From: DAOUJW01 sp034422115 | GTDB lineage: Bacteria > Chloroflexota > Dehalococcoidia > Lucifugimonadales > UBA2985 | Length of the DNA: 64,000 nt | Direction of reading: 5' to 3' | Assembly (NCBI GenBank): GCA_034422115.1 | Contig: DAOUJW010000005.1 | Span: 62,001-126,000 of the forward strand | Shown here: piece after piece, positions 49,344 to 58,723 of the stretch | Layout of the letters: each line of letters begins with the position of its first letter | How positions within the stretch are numbered: the first letter of the stretch is position 1 | Made by a program: the position numbers and the translations under genes | Notes under the pieces: generated by a model | Seen by the model: the letters and a program-made list of their open reading frames with translations, nothing else | Databases searched by the model: none | Told to the model about the DNA's origin: nothing

Positions 49344-50322
49344 TGAAGCCATACTGATAATCACGATTGGACTGGCTCTGGCATACGCCTATGGCAACGG
49401 ACTGAACGACGCCGCCAACGCCATAGCCACCGTGGTATCCACACGGGTCCTGTCTCCGACGGCGGCCGTGCTCATGGGCGGGTTGATGAACCTGGTCGGG
49501 GCGCTCACGGGAACTGCAGTGGCCAAGACCATCGGCAAAGGGATTGTAAACCCGGACCTCATGTCCCAGGAAGCAGTGATGGCGGCCATCCTGTCGGCGG
49601 TGATCTGGGTGCTCGTGGCCACGCGCTACGGCTTCCCCGTAAGCGTGAGCCACTCCCTGGTGGCGGGCGTGCTTGGCGCAGGGGTAGCCCACGCCGGGAC
49701 TGCCGCCGTCAAAGTCGGCACACTCATCAAGGTGCTGATGGCCCTGGCCTTTTCACCGCTGCTCGGTTTCGCGACGGCCTTCGTCTTCATGATCATCATC
49801 TACTGGGTATTTCGACGAATGACGCCTCACCAGGTGACCGCCCTATTCGGCAAGCTGCAGATTCTGGCGGCGGCCTTCCTGGCCTACAGCCACGGCAAGA
49901 ACGACGCACAGAACGCGATGGGGATCATGGCCCTGGCGGTGGGCGTGTACTACGTCCAGGAGGTTGAGGTGGAGCTCTGGATGCAGCTTGCCAGCGCCCT
50001 GATGATCGGCATTGGGACCGCCCTGGGAGGCTGGAGGGTTATCCGCACCTTGGGAATGCGAGTGACCAGGCTGCAACCCGTCCAGGGATTCGCGGCCAAC
50101 ACCTGCGCCGCCGCCGTCATTGAGGCGGCTTCAAACATAGGGCTGCCCGTGAGCACCACCCACACCTCCAGCAGCTCAATTATGGGAGTGGGCGCAACGC
50201 GCCGGCTTTCGGCGGTGCGCTGGGGAGTCTCCCGCGGCATTCTCTGGGCCTGGCTGGTGACCTACCCCTTCTGCGCCATCCTGGGTTGGGTGCTGTCCAA
50301 GTTGCTGGGAGCGGTGCTGTAG
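49336..50322 (+). CDS. PiT-family inorganic phosphate transporter
   Basis: 328 aa inner-membrane symporter with about ten TM helices. The duplicated family signature appears twice, as expected: G-N-G-L-N-D-A-A-N-A-I-A near residue 16 and H-G-K-N-D-A-Q-N-A-M-G near 178. P-V-S-V-S-H-S and P-V-S-T-T-H-T-S also mirror each other. Translationally coupled to the DUF47 gene. Converges on pcrA with 6 nt between stops. Confidence 0.95.
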   Translation: MPDEAILIITIGLALAYAYGNGLNDAANAIATVVSTRVLSPTAAVLMGGLMNLVGALTGTAVAKTIGKGIVNPDLMSQEAVMAAILSAVIWVLVATRYGFPVSVSHSLVAGVLGAGVAHAGTAAVKVGTLIKVLMALAFSPLLGFATAFVFMIIIYWVFRRMTPHQVTALFGKLQILAAAFLAYSHGKNDAQNAMGIMALAVGVYYVQEVEVELWMQLASALMIGIGTALGGWRVIRTLGMRVTRLQPVQGFAANTCAAAVIEAASNIGLPVSTTHTSSSSIMGVGATRRLSAVRWGVSRGILWAWLVTYPFCAILGWVLSKLLGAVL

Positions 50323-50328
50323 GGGATC

Positions 50329-52539
50329 CTACTCCACCTTCTCCAGTGGCGCGTAGCTGTACAGCAGCTTCTTGATACCGGACTCCCCCTTGAAGGCCAC
50401 CGTCACCTCGTAGTCCTGGTCCGTTGGGGCGCAGCTGACCACTATGCCCTCTCCGAACTTGAAGTGCGTAACCCTGTCGCCGTCCTTAAAGGGCGCCTCG
50501 ACCGGAACGGTATTCTGCTCTATGCCTACCGCCCTGCCCACCGACCCCGGCGCGGCTGCCTTCTGCCCGGCCATCGACATAGACGTGATGAGGCGCTGGG
50601 GCACGTCTCCCAGGAACCGGGACGGCCTTGAGGCGGAGTTGCTGCCCCAGAAGCCCCGGCGGAAGGCGCGGGTCAGATACAGCCTCTCCCTGGCTCGCGT
50701 CATGCCCACGTAGAACAGCCTGCGCTCCTCCTCCAGCTGGTCCGGGTCGTCAACGGAACGGCTGTGGGGCAGCAGGCCCTCCTCCAGCCCGACAATGAAC
50801 ACCACCGGAAACTCAAGGCCCTTGGCCTGGTGCAGCGTGATGAGGGTGATGGCGTCTGTGGCCTCTTCCAGCGTATCCACGTCCGAGACCAGGGCCACTC
50901 CCTCCAGGAACGCGGAGAGCCGTTCCGACGGCTCCATTGGCCGGAACTCCCGGGCCGTAGTCCTAAGCTCCTTGAGGTTCTCCAGACGCTCCAGACCCTG
51001 CTCACCCTCGGCCCGCAGGTGGTCGCCGTACCCCGTGCGCTCCATCACGGCGTCGATAAGCTCCTCCACGCTAAGGTTTCTAGCGTACTCTATCAGGGTG
51101 TTGATTATGTGCAGGAACCGAGCCACCGCCCGGTTGGGCCGCCCTCCGTCGTCGCCCTCCGTCGCCATGAGCTGCGCGGCGGTGTAGACGGGCACGTTGC
51201 CCATCCGAGCGGTGTGGACAAGCTGGTCCAGGGTCTTCTGCCCTATGCCCCTGGGAGGGACGTTGATGATTCGCCTCAGGCTCACCTCGTCGTAGGGGTT
51301 GTGGACAACCCGCAGGTAGGCGACCACGTCCTTGATCTCCCTGCGCTGGTAGAAGCGCAGCCCGCCGATGAGCTTGTAGGGGATGCCGTACCGCAGGCAC
51401 ACCTCCTCCAAGGCGCGGGACTGGGCGTTGATGCGGTACATCACGGCGCAGTCGCCCAGCTTGCGGCCGTCGTACTGGTTCATCCTCTCGATCTCCTGGA
51501 GCACCTGCTGGGCCTCCTCCTCCGGGTTGTACGCCTCACCCACGTACAGGGGCACTCCTCGCTCGTTCTCGGTGGTCAGCGCCTTGCCGATGCGCCGGCG
51601 GTTGGCGGAGATGACGCCGGTTGCCGCCTCCAGTATGGTCTCGGTGGAGCGGTAGTTCTCCTCCAGGGTCACCTTCCTGACGTCCGGGTAGTCCCGCTCA
51701 AAGGAGAGGATGTTGCGGATGTCGGCGTTGCGCCATGAGTAGATGGCCTGGTCGGGGTCGCCCACCACACAGATGTTGCGATGCCTGCTCGCCAGCTGCC
51801 TGGCGATGGCGTACTGGGCGACGTTGGTGTCCTGGAACTCGTCGATGAGCAGGTACTCGAAACGGGAGCGGTACTTCTCCAAGACCTCCGAGTTATCCCG
51901 GAAGAGGACGTAGGTCTTGAGCAGCAGGTCATCGAAGTCCACTGCATTGTTGGAGTGGAGCAGCGCCTGGTATCTTAGATACACCTGGCCGACGACCCGC
52001 TCCATGGGGTTGGGATGCCCGGGGGCGTAGTCCTCCGCCTCTATCAGCTGGCTCTTGGCGGCGGAGATGGCGGAGAGCACCGACCTGGGCGGGAACCGCT
52101 TGGGGTCGTACTCAAGCTGGGCCATTGCCTGGTCAAGCACCTCCAGCTGGTCCTCCTGGTCGTAGATGACAAAGGAGCGATCGAGGCCGGCGTAGTCGGC
52201 CTCCCTGCGCAGTATCTGTGCGCAGAGGGCGTGGAAGGTGGCGACGTTGAAGTCGCCCCGCATGTGCCACAGATCTCCGAGAAGGGGCGACGACGGATCG
52301 CTCTGGCTCCTGCCGAACAGCCTGTCGCGCATCTCCCGCGCCGCCTTGTTGGTGAAGGTGACCGCCGCAATGCGGTACGGCATGACCCCGCATCTCAGGA
52401 CAAGGTAGGCTATCCGATGGGTGATGACACGGGTCTTGCCGCTGCCAGGGCCAGCCAGTATCAGCAGCGGCCCATCGACCGCCTCCACGGCTTCACGCTG
52501 CGCCGGGTTCAGGCTTCCTAGTATTGCGTCGTGGCTCAT
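50329..52539 (-). CDS. pcrA: UvrD/PcrA-type ATP-dependent DNA helicase
   Basis: 736 aa SF1A 3'-5' helicase for repair and replication restart. Q-motif region L-N-P-A-Q-R-E-A-V, Walker A A-G-P-G-S-G-K-T near residue 30, motif II L-I-D-E-F-Q-D-T, motif IV L-E-E-N-Y-R-S, and motif VI G-M-T-R-A-R-E-R-L are intact. The C-terminal Tudor-like domain (G-D-R-V-T-H-F-K-F-G-E-G) typical of PcrA is present. Motif order and length are normal. Confidence 0.96.
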   Translation of the reverse strand: MSHDAILGSLNPAQREAVEAVDGPLLILAGPGSGKTRVITHRIAYLVLRCGVMPYRIAAVTFTNKAAREMRDRLFGRSQSDPSSPLLGDLWHMRGDFNVATFHALCAQILRREADYAGLDRSFVIYDQEDQLEVLDQAMAQLEYDPKRFPPRSVLSAISAAKSQLIEAEDYAPGHPNPMERVVGQVYLRYQALLHSNNAVDFDDLLLKTYVLFRDNSEVLEKYRSRFEYLLIDEFQDTNVAQYAIARQLASRHRNICVVGDPDQAIYSWRNADIRNILSFERDYPDVRKVTLEENYRSTETILEAATGVISANRRRIGKALTTENERGVPLYVGEAYNPEEEAQQVLQEIERMNQYDGRKLGDCAVMYRINAQSRALEEVCLRYGIPYKLIGGLRFYQRREIKDVVAYLRVVHNPYDEVSLRRIINVPPRGIGQKTLDQLVHTARMGNVPVYTAAQLMATEGDDGGRPNRAVARFLHIINTLIEYARNLSVEELIDAVMERTGYGDHLRAEGEQGLERLENLKELRTTAREFRPMEPSERLSAFLEGVALVSDVDTLEEATDAITLITLHQAKGLEFPVVFIVGLEEGLLPHSRSVDDPDQLEEERRLFYVGMTRARERLYLTRAFRRGFWGSNSASRPSRFLGDVPQRLITSMSMAGQKAAAPGSVGRAVGIEQNTVPVEAPFKDGDRVTHFKFGEGIVVSCAPTDQDYEVTVAFKGESGIKKLLYSYAPLEKVE

Positions 52540-52622
52540 CTTCTTTCACAGGGATTATAGCACCAAGGGTGTTCTCTACAGGCGTTTGTACTTGCCATCT
52601 TTGCTGAGATAACACCCCCTTT

Positions 52623-52712
52623 ACCGCTCGTGGTGAGCCTGGTCGAACCAGAGCGGGAAGACTGCGGGTGTAGTTGCTACCGCTCTACTTCGACAAGCTC
52701 AGTATGAGCGGT
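52623..52712. repeat. Family A bimodular palindromic repeat
   Basis: ACCGCTCGTGGTGAGCCTGG...CCAGAGCGGG and ACCGCTCTACTTCGACAAG...TATGAGCGGT; the spacing is as in other copies, but both modules are shortened in the middle. Confidence 0.75.
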
Positions 52713-52762
52713 GTCGTTCACCATAACCAACGCCTGTAGAGAATACCGCACCAGCGCTGCCC

Positions 52763-52791
52763 TAGACGCTTTGCGTGAGGCTCACTATAAT
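52763..52791 (+). promoter_or_regulatory. Promoter for DUF1015-ligA
   Basis: TAGACG (52763-52768), 17 nt, TATAAT (52786-52791), 41 nt before the TTG start at 52833. Confidence 0.55.
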
Positions 52792-52832
52792 TACCCAGTA
52801 CCCTTACACTCAGATATTGGAGAGAATTAGCA

Positions 52833-54122
52833 TTGGCCGACGTTCAACCCTTCAAAGGCATACGCTACAACGCAACACTCAGTGAAAACATGGGGCAGCT
52901 TCTGTGCCCGCCCTACGACGTGATTTCCCCGGAACACCAGGAGAGGCTGCACGACCGCAGCCCCTACAACGCCATTCGCCTGGAGTTCGGGATGGATGCC
53001 CCCAACGACTCCGCGGAGTCCAACCGCTACACCCGCGCCTCCGGCCTGCTGGAGGAGTGGCTGGGCGAGGGCGTTCTGCAACGAGAGCCTGAGCCGTCAT
53101 TCTACCTGCTCCAGGAGGAGTTCACCCATCGCGGTCGGGTCAGGGCGCGCCGCTCGCTGGTGGCCAGGGTGGGCCTTGAAGAGTTCTCCCGCAGGGTCGT
53201 GCTGCCCCACGAGGAGACATCCCAGGGTCCCAAGCAGGACCGCCTGGAGCTGCTAACGGCCACCGAGGCCAACCTCAGCCCCCTGATGGCGATATACCGC
53301 TCTCCCTCGCCCAGGGTCGGCGCGGCGATAGAGAAGACGGCCGGCAAGTCGCCCCTCATCGACACCACTTTCGACGGCGTGGGCATCAAGCTGTGGGCCA
53401 TCTACGAAAAGGCCGACGTGGAGACCATAAGGGAGTCCCTGGACGGCGTGCCCATCTACATTGCCGACGGCCATCACCGCTACGAGACGGCCCTCCGCTA
53501 TCGAGAGATCCAGAACGAAAGCGGCGCGCAGGCTGGCGGCCACGACTTCGTCCTCATGTCCCTCCTGGAGATAGACGACCCCGGCCTGGTGGTACTCCCC
53601 TACCACCGGCTGCTGCGGGGCCTGTCCTCCGAGCAGCTGGCCGAGATTCAGAGGCTGGTTGAAGCGAGCTTCGACGTCCAGCCCCTGGACAGCGCCGGCG
53701 GCGGTGACGCTGTGCCAGTCCTGGAGGACCGCCTTGAGGAGATAGCCGGGTCGCGGGTGGCCCTGGGCCTTCTGGACGCCGCCGGAAAGCGCGTCTCCCT
53801 CCTGACCCTCAAGGAGCAGCCCGGAGCGTCCCCCTCGCCCTTGGAGCGGTGCGCGACCTGGGCGCTGGAGAAGATGGTGCTGGAGCCTGCCCTGGGCACC
53901 CAGTCGGACGCTGTTGACAGGGGGCTGCTGTACTACAGCCACGAGTCGGAGGAGGTGTCACAAGCCATAAGCGGCGGCGACGTGCAGCTTGGCTTCGTCC
54001 TGCCGCCCCTGTCCCTGGACGTGTTCGAGGACGTGGTGCTCTCCGGCGCGCGTATGCCCATCAAGTCCACCTACTTCAGCCCCAAGCTGCCCACGGGCCT
54101 GGTGATAAACCGCCTGACCTGA
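52833..54122 (+). CDS. DUF1015 family protein
   Basis: 429 aa. F-K-G-I-R-Y at residues 6-11, C-P-P-Y-D-V-I-S near 27, N-A-I-R-L-E, and Y-I-A-D-G-H-H-R-Y-E-T-A near 210 are the hallmarks of the DUF1015 family. It is thought to be ParB-nuclease-fold-related and is often labelled a putative SerK-like kinase; activity here is unknown. TTG start with GGAGAG at good spacing. ligA follows 14 nt after the stop. Confidence 0.9.
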   Translation: MADVQPFKGIRYNATLSENMGQLLCPPYDVISPEHQERLHDRSPYNAIRLEFGMDAPNDSAESNRYTRASGLLEEWLGEGVLQREPEPSFYLLQEEFTHRGRVRARRSLVARVGLEEFSRRVVLPHEETSQGPKQDRLELLTATEANLSPLMAIYRSPSPRVGAAIEKTAGKSPLIDTTFDGVGIKLWAIYEKADVETIRESLDGVPIYIADGHHRYETALRYREIQNESGAQAGGHDFVLMSLLEIDDPGLVVLPYHRLLRGLSSEQLAEIQRLVEASFDVQPLDSAGGGDAVPVLEDRLEEIAGSRVALGLLDAAGKRVSLLTLKEQPGASPSPLERCATWALEKMVLEPALGTQSDAVDRGLLYYSHESEEVSQAISGGDVQLGFVLPPLSLDVFEDVVLSGARMPIKSTYFSPKLPTGLVINRLT

Positions 54123-54136
54123 GCGGCCACACAGCC

Positions 54137-56155
54137 ATGAACAACGCTTCCGTTAGAGAGAGGGTGGAGCGGCTCCGCGCCGAGATAAACCGCCACAACC
54201 ACCTCTACTTTGTCCTGGACACGCCTGAGATAAGCGACGCCGCCTACGACGCCCTCATGGTGGAGTTGCGCGGCCTGGAGGAGGAGCGCCCGGAGCTTGT
54301 CACCCTGGACTCGCCGACCCAGCGCGTGGGCGCGCCGCCCGCGGAGGGCTTCGCCGAGGTTGTTCACCCGCGCCCCATGCTGAGCCTTGCCAACGCCTTC
54401 GACGGCGACGAGCTTGCGGCGTGGCACCGCCGGGCCACCAACCTGCTGGACGGCGCGGACTTCGAGATGGTGTGCGAGCTGAAGATCGACGGGCTGGCTG
54501 TCGCCCTCACCTACGAGGACAGCGTGTTCGTCCACGGCGCGACCCGGGGCGACGGCTATCGAGGCGAGGACGTTACACACAACCTTCGCACCATTCGCTC
54601 CATACCCCTGTCGCTGCCGCCGGAGGCCCCGCGCCGCTTCGAGGTGCGCGGAGAGGTCTACTTCCCGCGCTCCCTCTTCGACAAGCTCAACGAGGAGCGT
54701 GCCGCCCAGGGTCAGCCCACATACGCCAACCCTAGGAACACCGCCGCCGGCTCCCTGCGCCAGCTGGACTCCCGCATAACGGCGCAGAGGGCCCTGGACA
54801 TCTTCGTCTACAGCATGTACAGCCTGGAGGACGCCGGAGACGCCAATGTACCGGACAACCAGTGGGACACCCTGGAGTACCTCAAGTCCCTGGGCTTCAA
54901 GGTCAACCCCAACAACGCCCTGTGCCGCAGCCCGGAGGAGGTTGAAGCCTACTACCGCCGATGGGTTGAGGAGGCTGAGGTGCTGGACTACGGGGCCGAC
55001 GGCGTGGTGGTGAAGGTCAATCCCTTCCGCCAGCAGGACGCCCTAGGCAGCGTCGGCCGTGAGCCTCGGTGGGCCATCGCCTACAAGTTCCCGGCTACCC
55101 AGGCCGTCACCCGTCTGCTGGGCATAGGCGTCAACGTGGGGCGAACCGGCAGCCTGAACCCCTACGCCATGCTGGAGCCGGTGGACGTGGGCGGGGCGAC
55201 GGTGAAGATGGCGACACTGCACAACGAGGACTACATACACAGCAAGGATCTGCGCATCGGCGACTGGGTGGTGGTGGAGCGCGCCGGTGAGGTCATCCCC
55301 CAGGTTGTAGGCCCCCTGGCAGAACGACGGACGGGCGAGGAGCGCGAGTTCTCCATGCCGGAGACGTGCCCCCAGTGCCGCACTGCCGTAGTCCGACCCC
55401 AGGGCCAGGCGATGAGCCTCTGCCCCAATCCCTCGTGCCCCGCGCAGCTATTCGAGCTTCTCAAGCACTTCGTCTCCCGGGGCGCAATGGACATTGAGGG
55501 CATGGGGGAGAAGCTGTGCCTCTCGCTGCTGGAGGCGGGGCTGGTCAGGGACATTGCGGACGTCTACTCCATAGCAAAGGAAGACCTGTTGAAGCTGGAG
55601 CGCATGGCCGAGAAGAGCGCCACAAACATCATCGACGCAATAGAGGCCAGCAAGGAGCGCCCCCTTCCTCGTATACTTTCCGCCCTGGGCGTCCTGCACG
55701 TTGGCTCGGAGATGGCGGAGACCCTGGTGTCCCACTACAGGAACCTGTGGCGACTGTCTCGCGCTACGGAGGAGGAGCTTGTGGCGATTCCGGGTGTCGG
55801 GCCAAAGATAGCCGAGAGCGTAGCTGCCTATTTCGATAACGAGGCCAACCGCCACATCCTGCGAAAGCTGCAACGCGCCGGCGTTCGGCTGTTGGACGAT
55901 TCGCCCCAAGAGCCGGTCGAGCAGCCCCTGGCCGGGCTGCAGTTCGTTGTGACGGGCAGGCTGGACAGCATGACCAGGTCCCAGGCGGAGGCGCGCATCA
56001 AGGAGCTTGGCGGCGCGGTGGGGAGCAGCGTGAGCCGCAAGACCAGCTTCCTGGTGGCCGGCGAGGAGGCCGGCTCCAAGCTGGACCAGGCCAACAGGCT
56101 GGGCACCACCGTGCTCACGGAGGCGGATTTTCTGGAGAAGGTGGGCGGGGGCTGA
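54137..56155 (+). CDS. ligA: NAD-dependent DNA ligase
   Basis: 672 aa. The Ia/adenylation domain has the active Lys in L-K-I-D-G (Lys116), then the OB fold, a four-cysteine zinc finger (C-P-Q-C...C-P-N-P-S-C, near 415-440), helix-hairpin-helix repeats (V-A-I-P-G-V-G-P-K near 550), and a C-terminal BRCT domain (about 595-672) with G-R-L-D-S-M-T-R. Complete and normal in length. Essential for Okazaki-fragment joining. Confidence 0.98.
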   Translation: MNNASVRERVERLRAEINRHNHLYFVLDTPEISDAAYDALMVELRGLEEERPELVTLDSPTQRVGAPPAEGFAEVVHPRPMLSLANAFDGDELAAWHRRATNLLDGADFEMVCELKIDGLAVALTYEDSVFVHGATRGDGYRGEDVTHNLRTIRSIPLSLPPEAPRRFEVRGEVYFPRSLFDKLNEERAAQGQPTYANPRNTAAGSLRQLDSRITAQRALDIFVYSMYSLEDAGDANVPDNQWDTLEYLKSLGFKVNPNNALCRSPEEVEAYYRRWVEEAEVLDYGADGVVVKVNPFRQQDALGSVGREPRWAIAYKFPATQAVTRLLGIGVNVGRTGSLNPYAMLEPVDVGGATVKMATLHNEDYIHSKDLRIGDWVVVERAGEVIPQVVGPLAERRTGEEREFSMPETCPQCRTAVVRPQGQAMSLCPNPSCPAQLFELLKHFVSRGAMDIEGMGEKLCLSLLEAGLVRDIADVYSIAKEDLLKLERMAEKSATNIIDAIEASKERPLPRILSALGVLHVGSEMAETLVSHYRNLWRLSRATEEELVAIPGVGPKIAESVAAYFDNEANRHILRKLQRAGVRLLDDSPQEPVEQPLAGLQFVVTGRLDSMTRSQAEARIKELGGAVGSSVSRKTSFLVAGEEAGSKLDQANRLGTTVLTEADFLEKVGGG

Positions 56156-56188
56156 GTTGCTATGCATCCTCATCCCAAAGAAATCATT

Positions 56189-56363
56189 GTCACTCCCGTG
56201 CAGACGGGAGTCCACACTCCACCCCTCCTGGATTCCTGCTTCCGCAGGAATGGTATACCCGCGTCTCCGTCATTCCCGCCTCCGAGCGGGAATCTAGGGC
56301 ACGTCCCAGGAGATAGCGCAGATTGCAGGGCAGGGACTCTGGATTCCTGCCTTCGCAGGAATG
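56189..56363. repeat. Family B repeats, three hairpins
   Basis: GTCACTCCCGTG...GGGAGTCC with GATTCCTGCTTCCGCAGGAATGG (56189-56253), CATTCCCGCCTCCGAGCGGGAATC (about 56271-56294), and GGATTCCTGCCTTCGCAGGAATGG (about 56340-56363). They fill the gap between ligA and pth. Confidence 0.8.
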
Positions 56364-56413
56364 GTTCCCTCCCCTCACACTGTAACGCCATTGCAGGCGT
56401 ACGCTGACCGTCC

Positions 56414-56971
56414 ATGAAGCTCATAGTCGGACTGGGGAACCCGGGCGAGAGGTACGCCAGGTCCAGGCACAACGTCGGGTTCATGTGTGTGGAGGCGGTA
56501 GCCGCTCTGGGAGGGATACGCCTTTCAGAAAGACGCGACGTGGTCGTCATAGGCCGGGGCTTCATTGAGGGAGAAGAGGTTGTGCTGGCAAAGCCCCGCA
56601 CCTTCATGAACAACAGCGGAGAGGCGCTGTCATACCTGACCACCCGCTTTCCCGTATCCCACAGCGACCTGCTCATCATCTACGACGACATGGACCTGCC
56701 CATGGGCAAGATACGCATCAGGCCTACAGGCAGCGGCGCCGGGCAGAGGGGCATGGAGTCGATTATAGCCGCCCTGAGGAGCCAGGACGTCCCGCGGCTC
56801 CGCATCGGCATAGGCCATCCACCGGAGGACGTGGACGAGATAAGGCACGTACTCGGTGGATTCACCTCAGAGGAGGAGCCGCTTATCTCGGAGGCCCTGA
56901 CCACCGCGCGGGACGCCGTGATGGACGTGCTGGCCCACGGCCTGGACTGGGCCATGAACCGCTACAACTAG
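56414..56971 (+). CDS. pth: Peptidyl-tRNA hydrolase, with substituted catalytic loop
   Basis: 185 aa, recycling peptidyl-tRNA. G-L-G-N-P-G-E-R-Y (Asn9), R-H-N-V-G-F (His19), K-P-R-T-F-M-N-N-S-G and Y-D-D-M-D-L-P-M-G (near 90-98) all match Pth. In the later conserved loop, usually G-G-H-N-G, this protein has G-A-G-Q-R-G-M: Gln111 and Arg112 replace the His and Asn that contact substrate in E. coli Pth. The main catalytic His19 and Asp94 are kept, so activity is likely. Overlaps the convergent MFS gene by 4 nt. Confidence 0.93.
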   Translation: MKLIVGLGNPGERYARSRHNVGFMCVEAVAALGGIRLSERRDVVVIGRGFIEGEEVVLAKPRTFMNNSGEALSYLTTRFPVSHSDLLIIYDDMDLPMGKIRIRPTGSGAGQRGMESIIAALRSQDVPRLRIGIGHPPEDVDEIRHVLGGFTSEEEPLISEALTTARDAVMDVLAHGLDWAMNRYN

Positions 56972-58284
56972 GAGGAAGCCGCAGCCGCCGGGGTCTCTTC
57001 GGCAGGCTGAGGAGTCCCCTCCCCTACCGCCGTCTCCGCCCTCCTGACTGCCGGTATGCCTACTAGTATCGCAGTCACCAGAATGAGCGAGAAAATGCCC
57101 ATTGAGGCCGTGGCACCGGGCGCGCCCCACGCCTCCGCGCTGGCTCCCAGCAACACCATCCCCACAGGCCCCATGCCGGCAGCAATCATGCGTATGCTCA
57201 GCACCCGGCCTCTAATATAGTCGGGCGAGATTATCTGCACCAGTGTGAAGTTGCTGGTCATGAATATCTGGAACAGGTACCCCACCAGCAGGACCAGGAA
57301 GAGGGAGAGGAAGTACACGGTGGAGAACGCGAAGAAGGCGATGAAGAGTCCAAGCCCCAGGCCGCCGGTTATCATGAGCGCCTTCATCTGCCCCGGTTTG
57401 CTGAAGGCCGCCACCGTCATCGAGCCTGCAATCGCCCCCGCTCCCCCCATCGCTCCCAGCCACCCCAGGCCGTCGGCGCCGACGTCAAGAATGTCCCGGG
57501 CGAATACGGGCAGGAGCGTCATGTAAGGCATGGCGAAAATCGTGAGAACCGCTCCCATCAGAAGAAGGCCCATAAGCACGCTGTTTGTGCGCACGTAGTT
57601 TACGCCCTGTGCAATGCTGCCCAGCACAGAAGTCTGGGCGGCCACCCCAATGCCGGGGGACACGCTGGGAATCCTCAGGGGAAAGAGAATAAGGAGCGCG
57701 GGGACCAGCACAATGCAGGCCACAACGAAGCAGAACCCCATCCCATAGGAGTTGATGAGGTATCCGGCCAGAGCCGGCCCCACCAGCTGCCCGGCGCTGA
57801 AGATGGTGGTGAACAGCGCCACGCCGCTTGCCAGGTCTTTCTGGTCTACCAGGTTGCCCACCGTCGCCGCCCGGGCCGGCATCCCCAAGGCAAAGCCCAC
57901 TCCGTGCAGGATGGTGAGAGCGAACAGCTGCCACACCTGGACAACGCCTGCAACTATGAGGAGCGCCAGGGCCAGCACCACCACCAGGTTGAATACCTCG
58001 CTGACTATGAGCACCAGCCTGCGATTCACCCGGTCCGCAATCACTCCGCCGAAGGCTGAGAAGACTAGCATGGGAACCATTCCCACGGCGTTGACGGCGG
58101 TCACCATAAAGGGGGAGTCGGTCAGGTCCAGTGCCAGCCAGCCGCGGGCGATCATGGTCATGAAGAAGGAGGTTATGGAGATGAGAGAGGCGGCCCAGAA
58201 TATGCGGAACTGGGGGTAAGCGAAGGCACGCAGGGGCCCCAGCCGCCGGGGTGACCGCGGCTCGTTCGCCGGGGACTGTTCCAT
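56968..58284 (-). CDS. MFS transporter (MFS_3-like)
   Basis: 438 aa, 12 TM helices. F-A-Y-P-Q-F-R-I-F-W-A-A-S and G-G-V-I-A-D-R-V-N-R-R (TM2-3 loop) mark the same broad family as the C-terminal part of 43675-45363, but without the extra domain. A drug or metabolite exporter is the likely role. Acidic/Ala-rich tail at the C-terminus. Its 3' end overlaps pth. Confidence 0.9.
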   Translation of the reverse strand: MEQSPANEPRSPRRLGPLRAFAYPQFRIFWAASLISITSFFMTMIARGWLALDLTDSPFMVTAVNAVGMVPMLVFSAFGGVIADRVNRRLVLIVSEVFNLVVVLALALLIVAGVVQVWQLFALTILHGVGFALGMPARAATVGNLVDQKDLASGVALFTTIFSAGQLVGPALAGYLINSYGMGFCFVVACIVLVPALLILFPLRIPSVSPGIGVAAQTSVLGSIAQGVNYVRTNSVLMGLLLMGAVLTIFAMPYMTLLPVFARDILDVGADGLGWLGAMGGAGAIAGSMTVAAFSKPGQMKALMITGGLGLGLFIAFFAFSTVYFLSLFLVLLVGYLFQIFMTSNFTLVQIISPDYIRGRVLSIRMIAAGMGPVGMVLLGASAEAWGAPGATASMGIFSLILVTAILVGIPAVRRAETAVGEGTPQPAEETPAAAASS

Positions 58285-58400
58285 ATCAGAGCTAATGGCG
58301 GGGCCTCACTTTCGGCGACGGGGTTTGCGCCAAGTATACGCCCTATGTCCAGCGCTACGCCAACTGGATACTCCCAAAGTGCGCAGCAACGGCCGATATT

Positions 58401-58543
58401 ACCCGCTCATCCCCGTATCAAGTACGGGGCAGGCTCTGAGCTTGTCGAAGGATATGAGCGGGTATGTCTACTTCCGAGCCCATTCCGCTCAAATGGTTCG
58501 ACAGGCTCACCCCCGTATCAAGTACGGGGCAGGCTATGAGCGG
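58401..58543. repeat. Family A bimodular repeat with a 25 bp insert in each module
   Basis: Both modules (58401-58463 and 58485-58543) carry the same insert at 58411-58435 and 58511-58535, beginning CCCCGTATCAAGTACGGGG, itself a hairpin. Removing the inserts restores the standard family A modules. The interval 58285-58604 holds only this and the family B hairpin at 58557. Confidence 0.85.
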
Positions 58544-58556
58544 AATGGGGAGGCGT

Positions 58557-58583
58557 CCTGGATTCCTGCTTCCGCAGGAATGG
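58557..58583. repeat. Family B hairpin
   Basis: CCTGGATTCCTGCTTCC-GCAGGAATGG, immediately upstream of the 3' end of tRNA-Glu. Confidence 0.75.
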
Positions 58584-58604
58584 TTAATGGTAGGGAGGAG
58601 GCTA

Positions 58605-58680
58605 TGCCCTCAAGGGGATTCGAACCCCTGATCTCCACCTTGAAAGGGTGGCGTCCTAGGCCAGGCTAGACGATGAGGGC
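58605..58680 (-). tRNA. tRNA-Glu (TTC)
   Basis: Acceptor GCCCTCA / TGAGGGC, D-arm CGTCTAGCCTGGCCTAGGACG, anticodon stem-loop CCACC-CTTTCAA-GGTGG (anticodon TTC), T-arm AGGGG-TTCGAAT-CCCCT, discriminator A, CCA not encoded. Confidence 0.93.
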
Positions 58681-58723
58681 ATGTGAATGCTGCGAGTCGT
58701 GGAGCCGCTTGCCGCCGCTATCC

